From Pseudomonadota bacterium (GTDB taxonomy: Bacteria; Pseudomonadota; Alphaproteobacteria; Rhizobiales; Hyphomicrobiaceae), in the NCBI GenBank assembly GCA_023392135.1, contig JAEVZQ010000149.1:1-5253 (forward strand): DNA of 5,253 nucleotides. Direction: 5' to 3'. The notes beneath the pieces were generated by a model. The model saw only the letters and a list, made by a program, of their open reading frames with translations. It was not told where the DNA came from and ran no database searches. Made by a program: the position numbers and the translations under genes. Positions 1-5,253 of this stretch are shown piece by piece (the first letter of the stretch is position 1; every line of letters begins with the position of its first letter).

Positions 1-132
1 GATCAGCTCCTGGCGATGGCGATCGTACTCCAGGCGCGTTTTGGTCAGGGGGCAAACCAGCAGCTCCAGTAGTCGGCGGTCGACCGCATCGTCCTGGCCC
101 GGGTTGGCGGATGGAGGTGCTTCGTCCGTCAT
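1..132 (-). CDS. Trm112/UPF0434 family protein, N-terminal part (3' end off the window)
   Basis: This is the first 44 codons of a small protein that continues past the left edge. After a polar 20-residue N-terminal extension, residues 21-36 read [16 protein letters not shown]. This is the hallmark start of the bacterial Trm112-like (UPF0434/YcaR) fold, with its single Cys-Pro-Leu-Thr at residues 27-30. Family members are usually 55-75 residues, so roughly half is present. In eukaryotes Trm112 activates several methyltransferases. The bacterial role is poorly defined, so I do not assign a partner. The ATG at 132 is preceded by GAAGG at 141-145 with 8 nt spacing. It lies 22 nt after the stop of the LON-domain gene on the same strand, so it is the third gene of the cnoX operon. 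Family identity is secure; function is not. Confidence 0.88.
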   Translation of the reverse strand, partial: MTDEAPPSANPGQDDAVDRRLLELLVCPLTKTRLEYDRHRQELI

Positions 133-154
133 GGCACATGCCTTCGGTTTGGCA

Positions 155-838
155 TCAATTCATCGCCCCGCCCGATCCGCTCTCACTGGAGGCAAGCTCC
201 ATCTCGGCGAGCGCCACGAGGACCTCGGCGCGGGTTTTCAGATCCTCCGCTTCGAGGAGGGCCTGCTTCTCCTCGGGACCATACGGGCAGACGACAGACA
301 GTGAATTGACCAGATACTCGCTCGGCGCGCTCAGAATGGCGCGCCAGTCGGCCCTGAGCTTGTGCGCTTCGAGATAGTCCTTCAGAACGCGCAGCAGTGT
401 CGACCTGTCGACGCGGTCCTCGCCAACGCCCTCCTGGAAATCATCGCTGAACCGGTCATAGTCGACCTCGAAAATGCGATAGGGCTTCTCAGTTGGCCGC
501 TCCGAAACAAGTCCGAACCGCGCTACGCCGGTGACTGTTACAAGCACCCGGTCGTCATCCAGCTCCTGGAACGCGGTGAGGCGACCGGCACAGCCGATTG
601 TCCGCAAGCTCACGTTTTTGCCTTGCGGACTCTCTTCGTCGCTGTCGGAGCGTTCAGGTTGAATGATGCCCACGATGCGATCACCCGCGACGATGTCCTC
701 CAGCATTGAAAGGTAGCGGGTTTCATAGATGCTCAGCGGCAACACTGCCCGCGGCAGCAGGATTACCCCGCGCAACGGGAAGACTGGGATCTGCTGTGGC
801 AGATCAGCCGGACGACGGTAGCGGTCCGTAGGGGCCAA
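155..838 (-). CDS. LON peptidase substrate-binding domain protein (stand-alone PUA-like domain)
   Basis: The 227-residue product has the fold of the N-terminal substrate-binding domain of Lon protease but no AAA+ ATPase or Ser-Lys protease domain. Residues 17-28 ([12 protein letters not shown]) followed by P29 and IYETRY (37-42) are the family signature. The VTVTGVARF strand and the [11 protein letters not shown] segment near the C terminus match the rest of the domain. The length fits the stand-alone family (about 200-230 residues). It is a predicted cytosolic protein. A role in recognising or delivering damaged protein is inferred from the domain and from its neighbour cnoX. The start is TTG at 838: GGGAGG at 844-849 sits 5 nt upstream, and the next in-frame ATG would cut into the domain. 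It begins 25 nt after the cnoX stop and is followed 22 nt later by the Trm112 gene. Confidence 0.93.
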   Translation of the reverse strand: MAPTDRYRRPADLPQQIPVFPLRGVILLPRAVLPLSIYETRYLSMLEDIVAGDRIVGIIQPERSDSDEESPQGKNVSLRTIGCAGRLTAFQELDDDRVLVTVTGVARFGLVSERPTEKPYRIFEVDYDRFSDDFQEGVGEDRVDRSTLLRVLKDYLEAHKLRADWRAILSAPSEYLVNSLSVVCPYGPEEKQALLEAEDLKTRAEVLVALAEMELASSESGSGGAMN

Positions 839-863
839 AACGGCCTCCCTCGAAATTCGGGCG

Positions 864-1772
864 TCAGGAGAACATGAGCGACGACAGCCTGCGCCGGCCC
901 TCTACGGTGTTGGGGTCCTTGGGGCCCCAGGCATCGAACAACTGAATGAGTTGCTTGCGCGCGGCTTCTTCATTCCAGCTCCGGTCGCGGCGGAATAGCT
1001 CCAGCAGATGCTCCACGGCCCCTGCCTTGTCCTCATTGGCGGCGAGGGCGAGCGCCAGATCGAGGCGTGCCTGATGGTCGGCGGGGTTGGCGGCCACTTT
1101 CGCCTGCAGCTCGGCCGTGTTGCCGCTGTCGCCTGCCTTCTTGGCGAGCGCCAGCGCTGCGACCACGCTGGCAACCGCACTGGTCTCTTTCTTGTCCGGC
1201 GGGACCAGCGCGATCGTCTGCTCCGCACGCGCGGTGTCGCCGCTCTTCAGGTAGCACTTCGCCAACCCGGCGAGCGCAGCCACGTTCTGGCGATCCTCCT
1301 GAAGGACGGCGGCGTATATCTCGGCAGCCTGCTGGAGGTCGCCGGCCTCCATCGCCTGCTCGGCAGTCTCCAGCACGGCCGCGACATCGGCCTCACTCTC
1401 CTCGCCGAGCAGCCGATCGATGAAAGCCTTGACGGCGCTCTCGGGCTGGGCGCCCATGAAGCCATCAAGCGGGCGACCATCGCGGAAGGCATAGACGGTA
1501 GGCAGCGACTGCACGCGTAGCTGTCCGGCAATGGCGGGATGCTCGTCCACATTGAGCTTCACCAACCGCACCTTGCCGTTGTAGCTCCGCACGACTTTTT
1601 CGAGAATCGGGGTGAGCTGCTTGCAGGGGCCGCACCACGCCGCCCAGAAATCCACCAGAACCGGCACGGAGCGCGATGCCTCCAGTACGTCCTTGGCGAA
1701 GTTCGCGGTTGTCGTGTCCTTGATCACATCCGACTGACCTGCTGCAGCAGGCTGGCGCGCTCCGATTTCCAT
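864..1772 (-). CDS. cnoX: Thioredoxin-TPR chaperedoxin CnoX (YbbN family), redox-active CGPC type
   Basis: The 302-residue product has an N-terminal thioredoxin domain (about residues 16-120) and a helical, TPR-like C-terminal half. The active site is WAAWCGPCK, with cysteines at 47 and 50. The cis-proline loop is SLPT (P91). The C-terminal half has degenerate TPR helices at about 130-190 (QQAAEIYAAVL, GLAKCYLKSG) and about 230-275 (RLDLALALAAN, EHLLELFRRD). This matches CnoX/YbbN, a cytosolic holdase that protects clients from oxidation and passes them to GroEL/DnaK. The E. coli protein lacks the complete CXXC pair, whereas the Caulobacter protein keeps it and is reported to be both reductase and holdase. 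The intact CGPC here predicts the Caulobacter-like behaviour. The ATG at 1772 has an excellent AAGGAG at 1779-1784 with 6 nt spacing. It is the first gene of a tight run with the LON-domain and Trm112 genes. Confidence 0.95.
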   Translation of the reverse strand: MEIGARQPAAAGQSDVIKDTTTANFAKDVLEASRSVPVLVDFWAAWCGPCKQLTPILEKVVRSYNGKVRLVKLNVDEHPAIAGQLRVQSLPTVYAFRDGRPLDGFMGAQPESAVKAFIDRLLGEESEADVAAVLETAEQAMEAGDLQQAAEIYAAVLQEDRQNVAALAGLAKCYLKSGDTARAEQTIALVPPDKKETSAVASVVAALALAKKAGDSGNTAELQAKVAANPADHQARLDLALALAANEDKAGAVEHLLELFRRDRSWNEEAARKQLIQLFDAWGPKDPNTVEGRRRLSSLMFS

Positions 1773-1847
1773 CTGGGTCTCCTTGGCCGGCTCCGTCTTC
1801 CGCGGTGCACTCGAGCGGAAAACCTCAAGATCGTGGCAGGCGGCGCC

Positions 1848-2354
1848 TCAGACAATGGGCGCGTCGACCAGTGCGACGACCCGCGGCTCATGTCCACAGG
1901 AGCGAATGAACCGCAAAAGGTCGTCGCGTGCAATGTTCGTCGTGGCGGTGTTCTCGAGCGGATGGCAGTTGATGGTTTCGTGAGCCATCAGCCGCTCGTC
2001 GAGCAGGAAGCTGACCTGACAGTCGCGGTCGTTGATCAGCGCGAGTGCCGTCACAGAGCCCGGCGACACGCCCAGCACCTCCATCAACAGCTCCGGCTTG
2101 CCGAAGCTCAGGCGAGCGCAACCCAGAATTTTGTGCAGCGTCTTGAGGTTGACCGGGCTGTGGCTTTCTGCCGTCAATAGGAACAGCTTGCCCTTGGCAT
2201 CCTTGAGAAACAGGTTCTTGGTGTGCCCGCCCGTCAGGTCGCGCTCCAGCTTTTCGCTCTCGGCCACGGTGAAGACGGGCTCGTGCTCGACGGTCCGGGT
2301 CTCGATCCCGAGCTGGTCAAGGCGAGCGAACAGATCGGCGCGTGTGGCAGGCAT
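1848..2354 (-). CDS. Prolyl-tRNA editing protein, YbaK/ProXp-ala type (Ala-tRNAPro deacylase)
   Basis: The 168-residue product is a free-standing YbaK-like editing domain. The visible family motifs are VEHEPVFTVAES (residues 22-33), the GGHTKNLFLKD segment (42-52) with the conserved K46-N47 of the substrate pocket, a GSVTALALIND strand, and CHPLENTAT near the C terminus. These resemble ProXp-ala, which hydrolyses alanine mischarged on tRNAPro. Many alphaproteobacterial prolyl-tRNA synthetases lack the INS editing domain and depend on this trans-acting enzyme; that it does so here is inferred. The reading frame is open to 2519, but I chose the ATG at 2354. GAGG at 2364-2367 precedes it by 9 nt, the product then begins just before the conserved domain, and the 55 extra residues look non-coding. 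The cnoX start lies 75 nt downstream on the same strand, so co-transcription is possible but not shown. The main alternative is a related Cys-tRNAPro deacylase, which the motifs favour less. Confidence 0.92.
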   Translation of the reverse strand: MPATRADLFARLDQLGIETRTVEHEPVFTVAESEKLERDLTGGHTKNLFLKDAKGKLFLLTAESHSPVNLKTLHKILGCARLSFGKPELLMEVLGVSPGSVTALALINDRDCQVSFLLDERLMAHETINCHPLENTATTNIARDDLLRFIRSCGHEPRVVALVDAPIV

Positions 2355-2493
2355 CTCAGGCGGCCTCGGGCAGGCAATTGGCTTGGGGATGATCTGGGCA
2401 GGATCTAACGCGTAGCGGCCAGGCGCGCAACCGAAGGAAGGTGGCGAAGGTCGAGCGGCATCGGATCGCGGTAACACAAGCATCGCCGACCGC

Positions 2494-2522
2494 TTGCAAT
2501 CGCTGGGGACTTGCGTCATAAG
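2494..2522 (+). promoter_or_regulatory. Candidate sigma70-type promoter for tRNA-Gly
   Basis: TTGCAA at 2494-2499 and CATAAG at 2517-2522 are separated by 17 nt. Each matches the consensus at four of six positions. Initiation would fall near 2529, leaving a leader of roughly 36 nt before the mature tRNA at 2565. A second possible -10 is TATACC at 2547-2552, closer to the tRNA but without a good -35. The prediction rests only on hexamer similarity in GC-rich DNA. Confidence 0.3.
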
Positions 2523-2564
2523 TCTGGCCTCGCTGCCGTTCGGCGGTATACCCCATCCAAGGAC

Positions 2565-2639
2565 GCGGGCGTAGCTCAGGGGTAGAGCATCACGTTGCCA
2601 ACGTGAGGGTCGTGAGTTCGAATCTCATCGCCCGCTCCA
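2565..2639 (+). tRNA. tRNA-Gly (anticodon GCC), CCA encoded
   Basis: The full cloverleaf can be drawn. The acceptor stem GCGGGCG (2565-2571) pairs perfectly with CGCCCGC (2629-2635). The D arm is GCTC/GAGC (2574-2577 and 2585-2588). The anticodon stem is TCACG/CGTGA (2590-2594 and 2602-2606), with loop TTGCCAA and anticodon GCC at 2597-2599. The variable loop is 5 nt. The T arm is GTGAG/CTCAT with loop TTCGAAT (2617-2623). The discriminator base is T2636, and the CCA (2637-2639) is genomically encoded. It reads the glycine codons GGC and GGU. The gene is single, not part of a tRNA cluster, and its 3' end faces the 3' end of parA 53 nt away. Confidence 0.97.
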
Positions 2640-2692
2640 TTCTCTTCCAGCTTGAAAAATCACCGCCTGAAGCCTTCGAGCTTTGTCGCGTG

Positions 2693-3589
2693 CTATCTGC
2701 GCACAGGCGCCGCTTCGGCCTCGTCGGAGGTGCCCGGTTGATGGGCGCGGGGCTGCGCATTCCGGGCGGCCAGGCGTGCAAGGACCTCCTCGGCGAAGGC
2801 CCGGATGGTCTGCCCCGCCTCGCCCGGATACTTGGCCTGGTAGGACCGCTCCAAGGTCGAGAACCGGGCGGCGTTCTGCAGCGCATTCACCCGCGGGATC
2901 ACCTGAGTGAAGCACTGGTTGTCGGAGTTCTCCTGCAGCCAGCGGTGATATTCGTCGTCCACCAGCGACGACCGGTCCTTCATGTTGATGAGAACGCCCA
3001 GGTTCTCGGCGAATCCCATCTCCGGGTTGAGCGACTTGAAGCGGCGAAAGACCTCGAGCCCGCACGAGGAAACATAATCCGGCTTCGTCGGCGAGATGTG
3101 GAAGTCGGCCTCGCGCAGCCATGACTCTGTCAGGACCGAAAGACCCGGCGGGCAGTCGACGAGCACGACGTCGAACACCGGCCGAACCTCGTTCAGCAGC
3201 TTGCGGATGCTCGACCTCAGCCGGGCATGAAGGCTCTCGCGGGAGACCTCGCGTTCGAACAGCGTCAGTTGCATGTCGCTCGGAAACAGGAACACCGAGC
3301 GCGCATCGTCGACGTCCGAGACACCTCGGACCACGAACTGCGGCCACTCCACCGGCGCGTTGTTCAGCACCGCCGTGACGAGATAGTCGACCAGGGTGAG
3401 GCCGGCTTCCTGCAGCTGATGCAGGCTGGCCGGTGTCATGAGCATGGAGCTGACGCTCGCCTGCGCGTCCGAGTCGATCACAAGAACGTTCTTGCCGTGA
3501 TAGGCCGCCAGCGTTTCGGCCAGCGCCAGCACGATGGTGGACTTGCCGACACCACCCTTCGTGTTCATGACGGCAATTGTATTTCTCAT
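2693..3589 (-). CDS. parA: ParA/MinD-family ATPase, orphan (no ParB nearby)
   Basis: The 298-residue product is a deviant-Walker P-loop ATPase. The Walker A' motif KGGVGKST is at residues 11-18, with the signature lysine K11. The A'' segment is VLVIDSDAQAS (35-45). Walker B is VLVDCPPGL (142-150), with the acidic residue at D145. A TKPDYVSSCGLEVF segment follows in the usual place. The last 30 or so residues are polar and Pro/Ala/Arg-rich and look disordered. There is no N-terminal helix-turn-helix extension, so it resembles short ParA/Soj or cargo-positioning ATPases rather than the P1-type plasmid ParA. Such proteins dimerise on ATP and bind DNA non-specifically. I cannot name the cargo: no ParB, parS-like cluster or chemotaxis gene is visible. 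I chose the ATG at 3589 because the protein then starts MRNTIAVMNTKGG, as is normal in the family. Its Shine-Dalgarno is weak, and a GTG at 3598 or at 3679 is formally open. Confidence 0.93.
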   Translation of the reverse strand: MRNTIAVMNTKGGVGKSTIVLALAETLAAYHGKNVLVIDSDAQASVSSMLMTPASLHQLQEAGLTLVDYLVTAVLNNAPVEWPQFVVRGVSDVDDARSVFLFPSDMQLTLFEREVSRESLHARLRSSIRKLLNEVRPVFDVVLVDCPPGLSVLTESWLREADFHISPTKPDYVSSCGLEVFRRFKSLNPEMGFAENLGVLINMKDRSSLVDDEYHRWLQENSDNQCFTQVIPRVNALQNAARFSTLERSYQAKYPGEAGQTIRAFAEEVLARLAARNAQPRAHQPGTSDEAEAAPVRR

Positions 3590-3618
3590 CTCACCCACGG
3601 CAGCCAGGACAGCAGGGC

Positions 3619-3658
3619 TCGAGCTGGTTCGGGGCTGAACGTCAGACCTCCAGCTCGA
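3619..3658. repeat. Perfect 9-bp inverted repeat upstream of parA
   Basis: TCGAGCTGG (3619-3627) and CCAGCTCGA (3650-3658) are perfect inverted copies separated by 22 nt. A smaller CTGA-ACG-TCAG hairpin (3635-3645) sits inside the spacer. The element lies 30-69 nt upstream of the parA ATG, where an operator, or a structured leader if transcription starts upstream, would be expected. The arms are centred 31 bp apart, about three helical turns. No regulator can be named from the sequence. Confidence 0.5.
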
Positions 3659-3672
3659 CTCTCGGCCAAGTG

Positions 3673-3692
3673 ATGCCACGCGGCTGTGGCAT
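3673..3692 (-). terminator. Hairpin at the stop codon of the peroxidase-related gene; possible weak terminator
   Basis: ATGCCAC and GTGGCAT form a perfect 7-bp stem around a 6-nt loop. On the minus strand it overlaps the TAA stop (3692-3694) of the upstream gene. No U-run follows, so it is not a canonical intrinsic terminator. It could attenuate read-through into parA or stabilise the 3' end of the upstream message. The structure is directly visible; the function is inferred. Confidence 0.35.
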
Positions 3693-4357
3693 TAGGAAGA
3701 GCCACCCGCGCCAGAACGCCCTTTGGAGCGGCCGGAATTGCGGCGGTCCGGTGGCGAAGCCGGCTCGCGCGCAGCGAAGTGGTATTCCTTGTTGGGCCGC
3801 ATGTCGGTGGCGGATGCGATCCGGTTGGACATGTTGTAGAAGCCGGCGACCGCGGCGATGTCCCAGATATCCCTGTCGCTGAACCCCGCCTGGCGCAACG
3901 CCTCGCGGTCGGCTTCCTCGATCTTGTCCGGATGCTCGGTGAGCTTCACGGCGAAATCGAGCATGGCCTTCTGGCGCTTGTCGAGGCGGGCCGCGCGATA
4001 GTTCTGTGCAATGAGCTCGCCCAGCTCCGGATCGCCGGACCGCTGGCGCACCGCTGCTCCATGAGCTGTCAGACAGTAGTGGCAGTGGTTGACCGCGCTG
4101 ACAGCGACCGCAATCATCTCGCGTTCGAGCTTGCTGAGCCCGCTGTCCGCCAGCATCAGGTCGTCCACCATGTCGATGAAGGCCTGCAGCTTCTTGTTGT
4201 CGAAGGCGTAGGCCCGCAGCACGTTCGGCACGAAGCCCAGCTTTTCCTGGCATTTCGCAAAGTATGCGGCGATGTCCGGCGTCGGCTCGGCATCCGGCCC
4301 GAGGTCGAGCGCGGTAATCGGCTCATCTGTTCGTTGCTGCACTGGTCTCATCCTCAT
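3692..4357 (-). CDS. Peroxidase-related enzyme, carboxymuconolactone decarboxylase/AhpD fold
   Basis: The 221-residue, all-helical product has the AhpD-type active-site pattern. E80 lies 12 residues before C92, the pair C92-H-Y-C95 forms CXXC, and H99 follows four residues later. This is the same spacing as the catalytic Glu/Cys/Cys/His of AhpD. The N-terminal KLGFVPNVLRAYA segment (39-51) and the C-terminal FYNMSNRIASATDMRPNKEYH are typical of the 'uncharacterized peroxidase-related enzyme' subgroup. The expected role is cytosolic thiol-dependent reduction of peroxides; the substrate and electron donor are unknown. The last 27 or so residues (after EYHFAAREP) are Arg/Ser/Gly-rich and extend beyond where the family usually ends. 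The start may be the ATG at 4357 or the one at 4351; neither has a clear Shine-Dalgarno. It is transcribed towards parA, 102 nt away, and diverges from the glutamate dehydrogenase gene. Confidence 0.9.
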   Translation of the reverse strand: MRMRPVQQRTDEPITALDLGPDAEPTPDIAAYFAKCQEKLGFVPNVLRAYAFDNKKLQAFIDMVDDLMLADSGLSKLEREMIAVAVSAVNHCHYCLTAHGAAVRQRSGDPELGELIAQNYRAARLDKRQKAMLDFAVKLTEHPDKIEEADREALRQAGFSDRDIWDIAAVAGFYNMSNRIASATDMRPNKEYHFAAREPASPPDRRNSGRSKGRSGAGGSS

Positions 4358-4400
4358 CGCTGACGCGAATTTCTGAGCTGAGGGTAACCCTGCAGCACTG

Positions 4401-4440
4401 TCCTGTCATTCGGCACACGCCAGCCACTATATTATGATCT
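4401..4440. promoter_or_regulatory. Candidate divergent promoter region (AT-rich patch)
   Basis: The 157-nt region between the two divergent starts must hold promoters for both genes. TATATTAT at 4428-4435 is the only markedly AT-rich run and contains two overlapping -10-like hexamers, each matching 5 of 6 positions. On the plus strand the best -35 is CTGTCA at 4403-4408, with a long 19-nt spacer to TATATT. On the minus strand the reverse complement offers CATAAT with only a poor -35. Location is the stronger argument; the exact hexamers are uncertain. Confidence 0.35.
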
Positions 4441-4463
4441 AGCCGCATCTGATTTTGCCACCT

Positions 4464-4485
4464 GGGGCCGGAGGGATCCGGCCTC
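4464..4485 (+). promoter_or_regulatory. Stable GNRA-loop hairpin in the glutamate dehydrogenase leader
   Basis: GGCCGGA (4466-4472) and TCCGGCC (4477-4483) form a perfect 7-bp, mostly G-C stem. It closes a GGGA loop, which fits the GNRA tetraloop rule. One G-U and one further G-C pair extend the stem to 4464/4485. It ends 29 nt before the ATG and 15 nt before the GGAG ribosome-binding site, so it would be in the 5' leader if transcription starts at the AT-rich patch upstream. No U-run follows, which argues against an intrinsic terminator. A regulatory role is inferred from structure and position only. Confidence 0.4.
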
Positions 4486-4514
4486 CAACGTTGAATGATC
4501 GGAGCCCCGTTTCC

Positions 4515-5253
4515 ATGGCACTCCACGCGCCACATGCCGATGGCGAACTCTTGAGCAGCATTGAGCCCCATCTGGACGCCTCCGCCGAGCTCAGAACTTA
4601 TTGTGGCCTGCTCTTCGGAGAGCACGCCGACGACCTCGAGCGGTATGACCCCAAGTCGCTGGCAGGCATCGCGCGGTCGAGCTTCACCTCTGCACAGAAA
4701 AAGCCGCGCGGGCGGCACGCCATCCGGTGGCAATCGATCCACCTGGAGACCATCACCGGCACCCAGCCGTTTACACTCGTCGAGATCGTCAACGACGACA
4801 TGCCGTTTCTCGTCGACAGCATCCTAAACGAGCTGCAGGCGCGAGGGCTCTCGGCGTTGCTCGTTCTGCATCCGATCCTGAAGGTGCAGCGCTCAGAGAA
4901 AGGGGAGCTCGAGCGTATTCTCGGATCAGGCGATCGCAACTGGGGCGATGGCGCGCAGGAAAGCTGGATCGCGCTACTGCTCGATCCGATGACCGCCGAA
5001 ACGGCGGCCAGCCTGATCGAAGCTCTGTCCGCCGTTCTGGACGATGTTCGGCTTGCCGTAACCGACTGGCACTCGATGACGGCCCGCTTCGAACGGGCCA
5101 TTCAGGCGCTTCAGTCGTCACCTCCGGCGATCGCGCCGGGGTTGCTCGCGGAATCGCTCGCCTTTTGCCACTGGCTGCTCGACGGTCAGTTCACGTTCCT
5201 CGGGCTCCGCGAGTACAAGCTCGTCGGCAAGGAGGAGGCCAGCGATCTCGTTC
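4515..5253 (+). CDS. NAD-specific glutamate dehydrogenase, large (about 180 kDa) type, N-terminal 246 codons
   Basis: The frame is open from the ATG at 4515 to the right edge. It encodes the regulatory N terminus of the large NAD-dependent glutamate dehydrogenase (called GdhB in Pseudomonas, GdhZ in Caulobacter), normally about 1,600 residues. Diagnostic segments are VEIVNDDMPFLVDSI (residues 89-103) in the first ACT-like region, the nearby LVLHP (116-120), and the ESLAFCHWLL...FTFLGLREY block (213-234). The catalytic Rossmann domain lies outside the window. The enzyme oxidatively deaminates glutamate to 2-oxoglutarate and ammonia with NAD+, serving amino-acid catabolism. In Caulobacter it also links metabolism to FtsZ-ring control. 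The start is supported by GGAG at 4501-4504 with 10 nt spacing and by a family-like N terminus. The upstream frame contains TTG and CTG codons but no better start. It is transcribed away from the peroxidase-related gene. Confidence 0.95.
   Translation, partial: MALHAPHADGELLSSIEPHLDASAELRTYCGLLFGEHADDLERYDPKSLAGIARSSFTSAQKKPRGRHAIRWQSIHLETITGTQPFTLVEIVNDDMPFLVDSILNELQARGLSALLVLHPILKVQRSEKGELERILGSGDRNWGDGAQESWIALLLDPMTAETAASLIEALSAVLDDVRLAVTDWHSMTARFERAIQALQSSPPAIAPGLLAESLAFCHWLLDGQFTFLGLREYKLVGKEEASDLV

Noticed and set aside
1539..2180. A 213-residue plus-strand reading frame
   Set aside because: It lies antisense to cnoX and the editing-protein gene, has no recognisable domain, and is expected by chance opposite GC-rich genes.
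2355..2519. An N-terminal extension of the ProXp-ala-like protein by 55 residues
   Set aside because: The frame is open, but the extension is Pro/Arg/Cys-rich with no family similarity I recognise. The ATG at 2354 has its own GAGG site and starts just before the conserved domain.
2649..2682. Possible terminator after tRNA-Gly (AGCTTGAA/TTCGAGCT with 18-nt loop)
   Set aside because: The stem is weak, includes a G-U pair, has a large loop and is followed by only a very short T-run. It may be a chance match.
2565..2692. tRNA-Gly as an integration site for a mobile island carrying parA
   Set aside because: No second copy of the tRNA 3' end, no integrase and no composition shift is visible in the window.
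2603..3124. A 173-residue plus-strand reading frame starting inside the tRNA
   Set aside because: It begins within tRNA-Gly and runs antisense to parA; no family features are seen.
3590..3679. An N-terminal extension of ParA from a GTG at 3679
   Set aside because: The family normally starts only a few residues before the Walker A' motif. The extension has no visible homology, and it overlaps two inverted repeats.
3686..4363. A 225-residue plus-strand reading frame
   Set aside because: It is almost exactly antisense to the AhpD-type gene, which has clear catalytic motifs. It is a codon-bias shadow.
4598..5121. Minus-strand reading frames opposite the glutamate dehydrogenase
   Set aside because: The plus-strand frame has strong family motifs throughout. 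The antisense frames are Ser/Arg-rich without any domain.

Overview
This is a GC-rich chromosomal window that most likely comes from an alphaproteobacterium. The case rests on gene content. It has a thioredoxin-TPR protein (CnoX/YbbN) that keeps a CGPC active site, followed on the same strand by a LON-substrate-binding-domain protein and a Trm112/UPF0434 protein. It has a stand-alone YbaK-type prolyl-tRNA editing protein of the ProXp-ala kind. It also has the very large (about 180 kDa) NAD-specific glutamate dehydrogenase. I cannot assign a genus. No insertion sequence, phage gene, CRISPR array or rRNA is visible.

Region 1 (1-2354, minus strand) is a compact housekeeping block. Transcription runs from high to low coordinates: the ProXp-ala-like editing deacylase (2354-1848), a 75-nt gap, cnoX (1772-864), a 25-nt gap, the LON-domain protein (838-155, TTG start), a 22-nt gap, and the start of a Trm112-family protein (132 to beyond the left edge). 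The last three genes are almost certainly one operon. The common theme is protein quality control and the translation machinery.

Region 2 (2355-2692) is a 210-nt non-coding stretch followed by a complete plus-strand tRNA-Gly(GCC) with an encoded CCA. A further 53 nt of non-coding DNA separates it from parA, whose 3' end faces the tRNA.

Region 3 (2693-4357, minus strand) holds a carboxymuconolactone-decarboxylase/AhpD-type peroxidase-related protein (4357-3692) and then a ParA-family ATPase (3589-2693). The ParA has no ParB partner in the window. The 102-nt gap between them carries two perfect inverted repeats.

Region 4 (4358-5253) is a 157-nt divergent intergenic region with an AT-rich promoter-like patch and a strong GNRA-type hairpin. 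It is followed by the first 246 codons of the NAD-glutamate dehydrogenase on the plus strand, which runs off the right edge.

Most of the window is conventional. The less explained items are the orphan ParA with its structured upstream region, and the hairpin in the glutamate dehydrogenase leader.
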